Shown: piece by piece, positions 14,929 to 26,966 of the stretch
Layout: each line of letters begins with the position of its first letter
How positions within the stretch are numbered: position 1 is the stretch's first letter
Origin: Gymnogyps californianus
Lineage: Eukaryota > Chordata > Aves > Accipitriformes > Cathartidae
Assembly: GCF_018139145.2 (NCBI RefSeq)
Contig: NC_059477.1
Span: 15,363,522-15,427,521 of the forward strand
Length of the DNA: 64,000 nucleotides
Direction: 5' to 3'
Notes under the pieces: model-generated
What the model was told of the DNA's origin: nothing
The model's database searches: none
Seen by the model: the letters and a program-made list of their open reading frames with translations, nothing else
Position numbers and translations under genes: made by a program

Positions 14929-15044
14929 CCAGATCCATGCTTTTTGAGGCTTTCAGATTAATTGATTCAGACTGCTTGGCTGGTGTCAAAGATCTGAAGT
15001 TGACATGCTGATCTGTTAAATGCACTGCTGAATTTATAATAGGG
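14929..15044 (-). CDS. PARD3B: PARD3B local exon 10: linker with KASKSMDL motif
   Basis: A 116-nt exon read from 15044 to 14929, phase 2 in and phase 1 out. It reads PIINSAVHLTDQHVNFRSLT, then PAKQSESINLKASKSMDL and one base. KASKSMDL matches the conserved region of PAR-3 proteins that in PARD3 holds the atypical-PKC phosphorylation serine. Whether a kinase uses it here cannot be told, since PARD3B is reported not to bind aPKC. The acceptor is excellent, with a run of 13 T and then CCTGCAG|CCC; the donor is CTGG|GTAAGAAG. This is the last exon of the gene seen in the window; no continuation was recognised between 14928 and 1. Confidence 0.92.
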
Positions 15045-17214
15045 CTGCAGGAAAAAAAAAAAAAAGGACATGTAAAATATTTAGGCACCAGTTCAAAACA
15101 CAAGTGAACTAATTAAAGCATGCACAAATATACGTGTCTTTCTTCCTCCAGTTGCTTACAGCCATGCATTTTAAAATCAGTTATTGATCCTCAACTTTCT
15201 TTTCTGAGACTTAACACCTCCAGTCATTTGTTTTTCATCATGGATGCAAATATAAATGCTTAGTGATAACTGCTTTTAAACAATTCATATTTTATTTAGC
15301 AGAAGAAAAGAGGAACATACCAGTACCTGCTTTTTTTTTTTTTTTTCATTTTGCTAGTTCTATTTAACCACTGCATTTCCAAATAACATGCTACAGAAAG
15401 TTGGAAAAATACTGCCAATGTACCTGGCTCAATTCCACTCCATCTGCTAATATAAAGTTATTTTACAGCCTTGCATCACTTCTGCAGAGGCTGGAGCCTG
15501 GAGGTCTTATGGAGGGTGCCATAACACTCTGAAGAATTCCAAGGTATTGTGGTTTGGTTTTGGTTTTGTTTTTTAATTATTTTACTTCAAGTTAGGCAAA
15601 TATCTAAACATTTCAAAATTCCACCTGAGTGAAACTCAAAGTAACTTTCACCCGTGAGGAGTCAAACACCTCACTGCAATGCATCTGAAATCTTCTGTGC
15701 CTCTTAAATTAGAAACACAATTTGTTTTTTTTTAAATATTCTAAAATCAAAAAGCAGTTCCAAAATTAAAAACATTTATTTCTAAACTGTTCAATCCAAA
15801 AGTTTAGTTTTACAGTGTCAAAACAGTTTCCCCAGTTTTTTGATGAAATGCAATTTCAGTGAAATCAGCGTGACTTGACACAGCAATTCAATTTCAACAG
15901 AACTTAAGTTCCAAATGGAAAACTCAAAAAAAAAAAGTTCCAATATAAGACTGGAAAAAAGTCAGGGTGGGAGAAAGGGCCTGTAAGTTCATCAACATTT
16001 TAATACATCATTATCATTTAAGAGAATGTTTTTGCTCCCAGCTTGTTGAAAAATTAGGAACGCATTCTAGCAAACAACTGCAGTTAAGAATTTAATGCAG
16101 AGTTCCATTAGTCTATGTAGACTTCTGTTTGTTTACCATGTCATACATACCTGCCTTGGACACCAGAAATTAAGAAATTACTCTAGTGAAATTACTCTAT
16201 GTTAGCAAAAAGAAAATAGTTACAAGAGTCTTCACTGTATGAAGAATTCAAGGTATCTGTAATAAAATGTATCTAACTCTTCGATACTATGTGCAACCAA
16301 TCATTTAAAGGACAGTTTTTAATCACATCGATGCACACAAGGACAGAAGTGTGGCTAAGTTTTTAGTTGAAATGCATACTTTCCTAATATCATTGCAATA
16401 AAACAGTTGCCTGACTATCAAAACTGAATACACACAAAATGAGTAAACAGTGTTCAACATTGAATTTTCAGCATCAGAAGTATGATAGGTTGAAATGATG
16501 CTTTAATTTGAATCCCGTGCTACTTGAGACAGACAAAGTATATGCCATCATGAACTTCAACATGTTTACACTTTTTTCTGCACTTCCAAACTTCCATATT
16601 TACTAAGGAAATTAAAGCTTGTAGCTGCCATCAAGCACACCAGCCTTTACACAAGGTATTCTTAAAATGTCTGAAAAACCTACCTAATGCATTTACAACT
16701 GGTGAAGTGTCCATTAATTTTCCCCCCACATGTTTCAATGTTCAAACTTACTGAAGCTTCATTTTGTAACCTCAAGAACGTCTTTGGCTGACATACTGCA
16801 TAAGAAGATTCAGTTTCCTACCAACTGAATTTGGCTAGGACTTTTAAAGCTTTAAGAGACTTCAGGCAATGCATCTACACATTGCACCCATTGGTATAGT
16901 TTTAAATTAACTTTTTTTTTTTTAATTGGGATTATGTTTTGGGATTCTTTTTGTTTTACTGAACACATGCTGGGTATTGTGATCCATATATCATGGATAG
17001 CAGGCATACTGCAGCTTATGAACAACTGAAATGAACAATGCACTAAATGCTAAAATAACATTCCCAGCTTATATTAAAGGATCATCCAGGTGACTAAAAA
17101 CAGTGGTACAAATTTGTACAAAATAAAAAGTGATTTTAAAATCAATTACAACTACTATCACAACGACCAATGAGGAATTAGGGCTGTAACTATTAAGAAT
17201 AGCCGAAGTCCAAC
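15045..17214 (-). other. PARD3B intron 9-10
   Basis: A 2170-nt phase 2 intron, AT-rich, beginning with the weak donor GTTGGA and ending with a long polypyrimidine tract. No repeat or RNA gene was recognised. Confidence 0.85.
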
Positions 17215-17314
17215 CTATGATTATAACCCTCATTCAGCAGATCCTCGCTGGGATGCGGTGGGAGAGGTGGAGGGGTTTCATTTTCACCATTGCCACGATC
17301 AGACCCTGGCAACT
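17215..17314 (-). CDS. PARD3B: PARD3B local exon 9: proline-rich linker with a weak donor
   Basis: A 100-nt exon read from 17314 to 17215, phase 1 in and phase 2 out. With the G from exon 8 it reads ELPGSDRGNGENETPPPLPP, then HPSEDLLNEGYNH, and ends with AG of a Ser codon. The PPPLPPHP run could bind SH3 or WW domains (inference). The acceptor is TTTATTTCAG|AGTT, which is strong. The donor is CATAG|GTTGGA, weak after GT. It is chosen because only this end joins in frame to exon 10 (giving NHSPIINSAV); the other GT, five codons earlier, would put a stop at the start of exon 10. If the intron is retained, the frame adds RLDFGYS and stops (TAA at 17195-17193). Confidence 0.83.
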
Positions 17315-18302
17315 CTGAAATAAAATTTAAAAAGATGTTAAATAAGCTGCAGAAACAAGTACATTACACCAGTTCACTGATCAATGACTGGACTGGAAGG
17401 CCTCAAGCAATGCTGAAGTGAGTCACAAATTATTCAAATCCCTAAACTAACTAAACTAGAATTAAAATCACACCAAGCAGAAAATATACCCCTTGGGATT
17501 TCCTGAAGAGCTGATTTTCAGATTTGCATATGCATAATTAAAGATAAATATAGGGAAACTTTGTGCTTATAGTGAAGTTGAGTGCAAGGCACAAATTGCT
17601 TTACTCCATTTGAGTGGATTTTCACTTCTACATAGCTGCATCCTAACTGATTGTAGGTTCACTCTTTCACTCCCTTTGATGGGGAACATTTACTGCCTTT
17701 CATGTACAGAAGAGAACCACACTCTCAGCAAAGAGTTCAGAAGAAGAAAAATTTCTGTTATCCCATGGCAAGAGAAGAAAGAGGCATTTCTGAATTACAC
17801 TGTTCATTTTCCTACCATTACGGTAATTCCTTCTTTACCTTTACAAAAGGCATTCAGCTCACACCAGAAAATTACTTTGGACCAAGAAAAACACGAACTA
17901 CTCAATTAAACCATTCAGTGGTTTGCTAAGCAACCACACTTACATACCTGCAGTATTTAATATGACTGCTGTGCCTGCTGTAGGCCAGTTCATTATTGTC
18001 CTGTAAATTCACCTCTCAATCTAAAGGTCTAATCTTATAAGAAGTCCCTACATTTTTCAATGTAGAACATGCCTTCACCCCTCCAAAACTTAACAGGAAA
18101 TATGGACACTTAATTCTTGGGTTTCAATGGCAGGTAAGCAATTTAACAATACTGACATACCACACTTTCACGTGACCTGTCCTGTTGCATTAAACGTTGC
18201 TAGTCTTTTTGCACAATCCTGTATGAAAGTACTAATCTAACTTGAGAGAAAAAGCATTTACAAGGAGGGGATCAAGGCAGACCGCAACAGATTATATTTA
18301 TT

Positions 18303-18364
18303 AGATAAGAGCACTGAGATAGTTCCCTAAAACAGATAAGAGCACTGAGATAGTTTCCTAAAAG
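18303..18364. repeat. 31-bp tandem duplication
   Basis: The unit beginning AGATAAGAGCACTGAGATAG (18303-18333) is repeated at 18334-18364 with a single C-to-T change inside and a different last base. The closeness of the copies means the duplication is young relative to neighbouring repeats. Confidence 0.9.
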
Positions 18365-18689
18365 CAAGCAAACAAACAAACGAACCCCCAACAAAACCAC
18401 ACTATTAGCTCAAGAATCCTATAAAACTCCTATTGGCTGGATAGCCTCCTAAAGATCAGAAAGGTAAGAAATAGTTCAAACCCCGTATCTCGGGAAAAGT
18501 GAGAATGTCATCAGAAGACAGTGAAGGTGAGCAGATGAGGAGAAAAGTTCTAATGAGACCTTAAAAAATATCTATTGCCAGTCTGATGCAGAAAACAGGT
18601 ATGCTACCTAACATACACACACACTGGCTTCTTGCATTATGATCACATTCTTGCAGGTTGCAATTTAAGGACAGGAAACAGATGAAGAG

Positions 18690-19640
18690 TAAATGGCAAG
18701 TTCTCACAGTAAAAAGAATTTAGAACAAAGGGAAACTCATACTCTTCAATGTAATTAAATGATCTGAAAGATGAATCAGAAGATGAAAAAATTTACTGAT
18801 GTAAAAACACTCAGAACTACCAAATAAGCAGACTATGAAGCTCTGCAAAAAGATTGCAGGATATTAAGTAGGAAATGCAGGTGAAATTCCCTTAAATTGA
18901 CTGCAAAGTGATACACATGGGAGTAAGGGAAAACTCTTGACACATACACAAAGGCTACTACTTTAGCAATTACCACTCTGGAACAATACAATAGAAGTGC
19001 ACTGGATCGTTTTTTGAATATATGCTTAGTGAAGTCAAAAGGAAACAGACATTTAGAGCCTTAAGAAAAGTCCAAACACTCCATCTAGAACTCAGAGTTA
19101 ATGGTGTGCCTAGTTTTTAAACAGCATCTAAGGTTTCATTCTTCCTATCTGAAAAAGGATGTAACATAATTCAGAAACATTGAAAACGTGGCAAGGGTAG
19201 CTGGACACATGCAGAAACATTCCTACAAGGAACACAGGCTAGGATTCTTTGGTTTAGAGTAAGAAGCAATAAAAGGGGATACAAGAAATTGTATGAATTG
19301 TATGAAATTGTAACAGCTATGCATAAGCTGAAAAGGAAGCTCTCATTGACTGTCTCATACACAGTAACCAGAAGGCAGTAACCAGTGTAACTATCAAGTA
19401 GCACACCTAGGACAAACACAAAGTAGTATTTTTTCCTGTGCAATTAAACCATGAAACTCATTGCCACGACGATGTTTTGGAAACCAAATTTTTAAAAAAT
19501 ATTAAGAAATGGACTAAAAGTTAGAGAGGTATCAAAGGCACAATGGTCCAGACAGAACCTCTGATTTAGGAAGTCCCTAAACCACTGACTACCCAAAGTA
19601 GGAAAGAGACACCTGATGGAAGGGGGGGGAATAAAAAAAT
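18690..19640 (+). mobile_element. Old CR1/L3-like LINE, 3' part, decayed
   Basis: The plus strand resembles the 3' part of amniote CR1/L3 LINEs in an ordered series of blocks. Near 18832 comes GACTATGAAGCTCTGCAAAA, then GACTGCAAAGTGATACACAT near 18900. An AAAAAGGATGTAACATAATT block lies near 19152, AAAAGGGGATACAAGAAATT near 19272, and AAACTCATTGCCACGACGAT near 19454. These correspond to the reverse transcriptase C-terminal end and 3' region in consensus order. Many stops and indels show it is dead. The match is from memory of consensus wording, so the borders are approximate and the subfamily is not assigned. Confidence 0.6.
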
Positions 19641-20208
19641 AAAATCATCACACCACACCCTACACTGTGCCTTACTGTCTTTGAGCAGCCTCTGATAGCC
19701 ATAGCAAGAGATTGAGCTTATCATGTGGTTATATTAACTTTGATTCACAGTAACTGATACGTCATTTCACAAAGGCTGTTTGGTGACAGGTTACCACTGG
19801 CATTTTTCTTGCAGTACACAAATGGTACACACAGAAAAATGTCAGACTTCCTGAGCGAATCGGAAATGATCACAAGGGACTACAGCTCCCAGCAAAATGG
19901 AAGCAGGAGCAAAAGAGTGAGAGAATTTAACCACGAGGTAGTCACTGGCTCCATGTTCACGACCTCAGGAAATTATCTTAACAGATCCAGATTGATCAGA
20001 GGAACAGCTAAGCCACTAAACAAAACGTACTGAATTTTCAGATATAAACAGTTTAGGAGAGTAAATAATTGAGTCTGTCTATAAGATACATGTAATGTTT
20101 ACAAGCAAAACTTAAACATTAATTTAAAATTTCACTGCTTAATTTTCTATCTTGACGTTATCAAACGTATGAAAAGAGATGCTTGTACAATCATGAAGAT
20201 TCGGTAGT

Positions 20209-20266
20209 CTATGGTAGTAGAGAGAGTTTATGATTATTCTACTACTTCACCATAGTAGTAGAATAA
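20209..20266. repeat. Three-armed inverted repeat
   Basis: A perfect 12-bp inverted repeat (TTATTCTACTAC at 20234-20245 with GTAGTAGAATAA at 20255-20266, 9-nt loop) competes with a second pairing. In the second, CTATGGTAGTAGA (20209-20221) pairs with TCTACTAC plus CATAG (20238-20245 and 20251-20255), with TTCAC bulged out. The middle arm can pair with either side, not both. Confidence 0.85.
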
Positions 20267-21450
20267 CCAGCATTTCCCCTATAACTGTTTATAATGTAGG
20301 GTTATAACAAATATATAAGAACCTCTAATGAAACACATTCCAGTAATCTTTCAACACCAGAAATGTAAAGCTGCTGGCACTGAAGTATCAATTCTCAAAG
20401 AGGTTGTTCTAAAAAACACTGAATCTGTGCAACAGCTTGGCTGCAAAAGAAGTGAGGACCTGAAAGTAGCAAGTATTATTCATGTAAAAATAGAACAAAC
20501 ACTGGCATTTCAATATTGGCTCAGTATCCCCTCCCCCTTTATTTAAATATCCACAGGCAAGACAAAATGTAATGTTTCGGCTATAACCACTTTTCCCCAG
20601 ACATTAGTTTTTCTTGCTCATGTATAATAAAAAGACTCTTAAAACAGACAGCAATATTAGCAGGCCAAGCTTCAGTGTATTTTTGCTGAGCTTTTATAAG
20701 AATTTTATTGGTAGAAGCAGTGAATGACACTGGAAATAACTTATTAGAAAACATTAATTGAGAAAGTGGCATTTTATTAAACGTAATAACAGCTCCTGTC
20801 ATTAAATTCTTACATTAGATTCTGTATTATGTTAAAAATCTCTTCTATCTTTTATTATTCTTTGTAAAAATGTACCAGCTGTACTTCTACACAGAGATCT
20901 GGATGGTATACCATAAGAATGTACAAGGGACTGTTCCTGCCTGTCACAACCAGCTCACCATGTCTGTGACTCACATCCTTAAACAGACACACAACCTAAA
21001 GTTCTTAACTGACTTAAATGAGGGTTGTGCACAGGCGTAGTGTTTTGCCTTTATAGATGCCTTGAAAGACTGAGGACAAAACTTTATAAGAAACAATGCA
21101 AAAAAATTTTTGAACCAGTGACTGGAAATAAGTCACAAGCTCATATGGAAAGCAGAATGAGTATTAGCTCAATAATAATTAATACTATGACTTCAAAACT
21201 AGAGAAAGATTTCTACAATGTGCAGGACTACTGTAAGCCCAAAGTGTCTCTCACCAAGAAAATTAGTCCTACTGCAGACACCCTACTGCTGAAAGTGCCT
21301 GTGCAGTTCTCCATTAAGATTACTTAAACTTTACTCATCAAATGCCAAATCTTCAACAGAAATCGCAATACAATGATACTTCTGGTAAAGTGCTAGAAAC
21401 GTCTTTGTCATCTGTTGTCCACTGACTCCAATTCCAAACTGCTCCCAGGC

Positions 21451-21475
21451 CATGGCTGGGAAGGCCCCAGCCATG
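21451..21475. repeat. GC-rich perfect hairpin, 10-bp stem
   Basis: CATGGCTGGG (21451-21460) and CCCAGCCATG (21466-21475) are exact reverse complements around the loop AAGGC. The stem is too short for a microRNA precursor. It lies in a GC-richer block in otherwise AT-rich intron. Confidence 0.85.
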
Positions 21476-22992
21476 TCAAACCCTCCCTGACAATAGCCCT
21501 CAGCAGCACTCTAGAGCATCCTTTCCACATCCAACACACATTCTCTTCTGAGGCCATCACATTTTTTTGCTATAATGCCTTCTTATCACCATTCTTTAAT
21601 TAAAAAGATGTCTATTGAAAACAATTTTATGAATGAGCTGCAAACTAGTCATCCTGATTTTTGGATCACAGTTGGAGAATCCTTATCTGAAAGTACAGCT
21701 CTTCCACATACTTCATTTTGAACTTTAAGTGACAAGTTACCAGTTGCCATTCACCTGTATGAATGGCTCCAGAGCAGTTGCTTATATGTTTTTTAACGAA
21801 GTGTTTAAAGGTATTGGCTGCTTTCTGATCCTTTGGCAATGACTAACTCTACAGGTCAGGCTAGCTCCGAGGATGACCCCTTTCTCCTGTAACTACAGAA
21901 TCAGTGTAAATTCCATACAAGAGAAATATAAGGTAGAGCTAAACAAAAGGATCTGATCTTTGAATATTTACAATGCTTGAGTCTATACCTAATTCTTTGC
22001 CTGGAGTCACATTGTCAAAATACTGAAGTCAACAAAAATGATTTACCCCTAAATTACCTGGGAGTTTCTCTTGAGCTTTACAGATATGGACTCTTTGGTT
22101 TTGGTTAAAAGTACCCCAACACAGTCATCACAGCAGCCTATGAAATTACTTTTTGCAGGCTACCCAGATTCTACAGTTGTCTAGGGAAGTGGGAAAAATT
22201 CATAATTCAACTACATCAAAGAAAACCTTTTTTTCCTACCGGAAGGTATTTAAGTATGTGCTTGGCTTGAAGGATAAGAGCACACTTAAAAGGACAGGGT
22301 TCAAGACCATCTCAAATACTTAAACTTTTCAAATAACTAGTACCTTGCTGAGTCAGGTGCAAATTGGACAGATAGTACAGTATGCCATCAGAAACGAAAG
22401 ACACAGGAAAATAAGTGATCTTAAAAGCTCTTACTTATATGCTTGCATATGCTCATACATGTAGGTTTTCTTTGTAAAATGTACACCTCTACCTTTATTT
22501 TTTTTAATGAGTTCATTAATATAATTCCAATTTGTAAATTAAGGGAATGTTTCTAACCTTTGAACAAATTTTACCTTTAAGTCTAAAATAAGCAAGTGTA
22601 CTTTATGAATATCACGCTTTTGTATAAATTCACTTAGCTTATAATAACCTGGGACATAATCTAAGAATTCAATGCAAAAATCATTGCACTCATTAAAGAT
22701 ATATAGAAAATAAACATTTTGACAACATATATTTTGCACTCATCATTTGTTTTTTATCCAACCTTACATGTTGGGGCAGCGAGCTAGAAACTGTTACTTA
22801 AACTGGAATTTGTGCCAGGAATCTAATTCACAACTTCTGAGTCAGCTCTCCCACCCTCGCTGGATCTTCAAGCCTCAAAGTAACATAGTGTGCACTTAGT
22901 CTAATTAACTGCTTTTCTAGTGGCTGTGGATTTCAAAAAACAAAAACACAAAGCACTTTCTTTTAGCACAGAGAAGGATATCTAGAGACTAC

Positions 22993-23122
22993 CTTTTATT
23001 CTTTCCTGAGGACTGCACGTTACAAATTGCTGAAGAATAGTATCATTGCGTCGGGGAGCAGCTGTGAAGTTCTGACTCCCGTCATAGGCTGATTTTTGAA
23101 AGACTCCCTGGTCTGAGCGTTC
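22993..23122 (-). CDS. PARD3B: PARD3B local exon 8: variable linker after PDZ3
   Basis: A 130-nt exon read from 23122 to 22993, phase 0 in and phase 1 out. It reads ERSDQGVFQKSAYDGSQNFT, then AAPRRNDTILQQFVTCSPQE and RIK, followed by one base. No fold is evident; it is a polar linker. The island RRNDTIL with TCSPQ downstream resembles the PARD3B linker after PDZ3 as I remember it, which supports the assignment. The acceptor is TTTTCCCTTAG|GAAC and the donor ATAAAAG|GTAGTCTC. Codon content is ordinary and there is no stop. It is too short and has no suitable Met to show up as a long single reading frame. Confidence 0.85.
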
Positions 23123-23707
23123 CTAAGGGAAAAACAGAACCACACATTGTAACAAAAAAATTCAATGTTCAACAATGCAGAAGATCAGCCATCACTACAG
23201 ACAGCGCACAAATCCAGTGTAATGTAACGTATTCACTGTACATTGCTTCCTTTCAAATGAGAAACTTGAAAGGTATCTTCAAAATTACTATCTGTTTTTG
23301 CTGACCATGAACTAAGACAACATCTAAGCAATAACAATCACTAAGAATGATGCACAAAAATAAAGACTGGGTTTTTTTATGACCCACAACTGGCTTCATT
23401 CAAATTCTCCATCTGGGAGGGCAGCTTGTGACATTGTCAACACAAGAACACGGGCAATGCCAATGGTATTTTTCTGCCAGCCAGCTGGTTCCCTTCTCTC
23501 AGAGACTGAGTGCATATGTTCTGATGATCACACACTAGAGCAGTTTTGCAAGTAAGGAGTTACACCAAACTCCCAAACGCAGGTCTTCTGGCTAGCAGCT
23601 AAACAAACTCCTGTCACACCTCTAGTCAGCTTTTCTTTTGAGACATTTCCCACCCCCCATACATGCCATTATCTCCTAATTTATTCTCCTGAGCAGTTGC
23701 TCAAAAG

Positions 23708-23750
23708 AAAAAAAAAAAAAGGGGGGGGGGGGGGTGGCGGCGCACGGGGG
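23708..23750. repeat. A13-G14 homopolymer junction with G-runs
   Basis: Thirteen A are followed by fourteen G, then TGGCGGCGCAC and five G. Four or more G-runs on plus could form a quadruplex. It would also be a place of slippage, so the exact count may be an assembly artefact. Confidence 0.85.
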
Positions 23751-24140
23751 AAATCACAGTCTGTAAAACTGGGACAGACCCAGAAAGACGTTTCTGTACT
23801 CTTTATTCAGGGAAAACAGAAAACCCACACAGGGGAATATTATGGCTAGTTTTCAAAATAACCTTTACAGTTTCTGTGATTTTAGATCTGTTTTTTGAAG
23901 GGGCCTCCAACTGGCTTCTATTTTTAAAGTGCATGTTCATTATGCTAGCACATGTTACACTAAATATATCATTCCTTAAATTTCATAGTCACACCTACAG
24001 AAGAAATGCATGTATCTAACCCATATAATTTCTTTGTGAAATGATGCAAGAGGTTTAATGCATTGGCAAGTGATTGCCTACAAACCAACACATAAGAAAG
24101 GACAGCGTGTTACATCACCTTGCAACCTGCCCTTCAAGCT

Positions 24141-24232
24141 TAATAAAAATAAAATAATAAATAATAAAACTAAAATAAACAAAATAATAAAAATAATAGT
24201 AATGATAAAATAATAACAATAAAATAATAATG
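24141..24232. repeat. AAT/AAAAT-rich simple repeat
   Basis: About 90 bp made almost wholly of A and T with recurring AATAATAAAAT phrases and occasional C or G. Similar phrases occur inside the solo LTRs, but the LTR flanks are absent here, so this is an independent simple repeat. Confidence 0.8.
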
Positions 24233-24916
24233 TGGCAAAAAATGCACCTTGGAACACAAATCAATGCTGGGATGCTCATGGTGACAACATGGCTACAAAT
24301 GTAGTCTCAGTGGACAGGCAGCACATGCAACATTCTCTCCTCCTTCTTAGTGCAGCATCAGCCATTTGAAAAGGCTATTTTGAACCTCTACAGAAACACA
24401 CACACCACACAGCCGCTGACAATTATGTTTCTTCTTGTTACTGGAAATTCTTTAGTTTACATAAGAGTCCTCATGTTGCAAGGTCCACATTTACTACTTT
24501 CTCATGAATACTGCTAGCTAAATAAAGCCTTGCAACATCCGAACTACTACTACATTGGAGACTTGTACCCAGTGGGATAAGGAGCCTTAAATTAACAGCA
24601 ACAACAAATCTGCTTTTCCAGCTCTTTGATAAATGACACAATCAATATCCCAACAACTGATCAGTAACCAGCCTAATTAGAGTATTCAGCTTATAAAACA
24701 TAGCTGTCATGGAAGACCTCCATTAGCGTCCTGACCAATAAATACAATAATGCATTTCTAAACGTATTCTCCTTCTACCAAGCTGAGACGCAGTACTCAG
24801 GAAGCTGTTTTGGGGAAAGGAAAGAATGGGCAACAACCCATTTCTGCTACGGTCTCCAGACTCAAATGGAATTACAATTGAACCTAAAGACTACCCTATA
24901 GAAATTAATTCCTGTC

Positions 24917-25024
24917 TAAAATGAATTTGATTCAATCAAGACCTCATTACGCATTCTTCATAGGGCATGAGTCAAGATTATTTACCTCTTTCATACATCT
25001 GGGTAATACACAAAACTATACACT
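24917..25024 (+). repeat. Direct repeat, arm A (between exons 7 and 8)
   Basis: This stretch of about 108 bp aligns to 27809-27916 at about 72% identity by hand count. Shared blocks include TAAAATGAAT, CTCATTAC, TCTTCATA and CATCTG.GTAAT in the same order and spacing. Weaker similarity may extend to the left (CTAAAGAC.A.CC.TATA). The two arms lie in the introns on either side of exon 7. It may be an unrecognised dispersed repeat or a local duplication. Confidence 0.65.
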
Positions 25025-26044
25025 TAACTATAAAAAGCAGCCTCATACTTTTATTAGGTCAATCTGATGTTTGATTGCAAGGGTTTTTTTTAAATTTTGG
25101 CTTTTATTAAATGAAGAAAACTTGCAGGAGTGAGCTTTATTTGAAGGTGAGCTATCTTTCTTATGTTACAAGAGTGAACAGTAAATATAACATATACCTT
25201 GTAATTCTTCCTTACAGCATAATACTATGTCACATAGAAAAGGAAAGCAAAAATGTGTTTTCCTCTAACATAGTCCAGAATTGCTAATGAATATTTTTCA
25301 TATTTTCCTGGCACGACTGACATCAGTGAGGCTTTTGCAAAGTGTCCTCCCAACAAAGTTAGAGCATAATGCTCGGAAAGTAATATACTTCTATATCTAT
25401 TCCTCAATCAATCAATGATGGTAGTAAATCAAATAGAAAATTATCAGGAAAATATTAAGAGTTAATTATACTAAAAGATATCTACATTCTCTTCCCCCCT
25501 CTGATATTTTATGCAAATACACCCACAAACATGATTGTTCTTAACATTTTAAAATGTTCCAGCAATGCTTATTAAATAAGAAGCTCGAAATCATCTCTTG
25601 GAATTCTATAATGGGATTTATTACAACCTTTTATACCACAAATCCACTTGTACGTATTTTTATTTTAAGGAACTGTACAGATATTGAAAAACTATTAAAA
25701 TATTTACTCAGGAGTCAAAATTAAAACTGGGGTAAGTAGTAAGGGCAGCCAATATACATACATACATATTATCCATGTAAAGATGAAGAAAGAGTGAGCA
25801 TATGTGCATGCATGCATGAAAGGGAGGGAGCAAGAGAGATAATAAAACCAATCTTTTACAAAATGAGGCGACTGGCAAACATCAGTGTATTTGAGGTCTA
25901 GAAAACATAACCATTAAAATTTCTCTCTTCTCTTATTTTTTTACCTCACTTAAGCAAGTTTTATGTTAATCAACTCAGAAACCCATCCTGAAGGGGTGGC
26001 CTTCATCTGACCAAGGAAAGTGAAATATTAATTCCTTGAAGGTC

Positions 26045-26130
26045 AAAAAAAAAAGGGGGGGGACGGGAGGGACAGGCGGGGAGAGAGAGAAAAAAGGTGG
26101 GGGACAGGACAGGACCAGAGAAGAACACAA
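26045..26130. repeat. Purine-rich tract with G-runs
   Basis: A 10-base A-run followed by G-runs (eight, three, three, four, five G) separated by short A/C spacers, then GAGAGAGA and a run of A ending near 26143. On the transcribed RNA it would be a long pyrimidine tract. Confidence 0.8.
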
Positions 26131-26586
26131 AAAAAAAAAAAAAGTGGAGTGAATTAAAATACTAATGAAACTGAAAAAGCAAGAGTGAAGTAAAATGCAA
26201 GTCACACTAAGACATTAAGGTCTCTCATCATGACAACAAACGAAATCAGAAGAATTCAAATTGTCTGTATCCAAGCTATTGCCTTGAGGAGGCAGCAGAT
26301 AGTCAAAACTACATCAACATATTAAACCTAAATTAACCCTTTTGCTTTTGGACCACATTTGCTTTTGTTGTAATAATTGTCAAAATAAGAGGCAACTTTT
26401 AGCCTGGTCTCAACAGGAACAGCAAGACCAGGAGATATCAACCAGAAACACCGTGTGAATCCTGACTCCAGGAAGTCAAGAATTCATTCTGCCAGAAGGA
26501 GCTCTCTGTGACCGAGAATTTAGTCATCATCTCTTGTATGCAAAAACACTGGGACTGGAAAGACATTTATCTAATAAATGCATTTA

Positions 26587-26766
<180 letters not shown>

Positions 26767-26916
26767 CTACAAGCAAAAAAATAAAAACAAAATATTTTTT
26801 TTTAAAAAATCAAGAATTATTAGGCAGAGGTGCTACATACAGGAAAGCAAGATGCAGGCAACCAGACATTGTTTTCTAAAATTTAAGAAACAAGAGACTG
26901 CACAGTACCAGGTCTT

Positions 26917-26966
26917 AAAAAAAAAAAAAAAAAAACCAACCAAAAAACCACCACCACCACCACAAA
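26917..26966. repeat. Poly(A) run with CCA microsatellite
   Basis: A run of about 19 A followed by CCAACC, AAAAAACC and five ACC units. Low complexity only; no retrotransposed body recognised beside it. Confidence 0.75.

Larger units (their letters stand above)
17315..22992 (-). other. PARD3B intron 8-9
   Basis: A 5678-nt phase 1 intron. It contains a 31-bp tandem duplication (18303-18364), the old CR1/L3-like LINE region (about 18690-19640), a three-armed inverted repeat (20209-20266) and a GC-rich hairpin (21451-21475). Confidence 0.85.
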
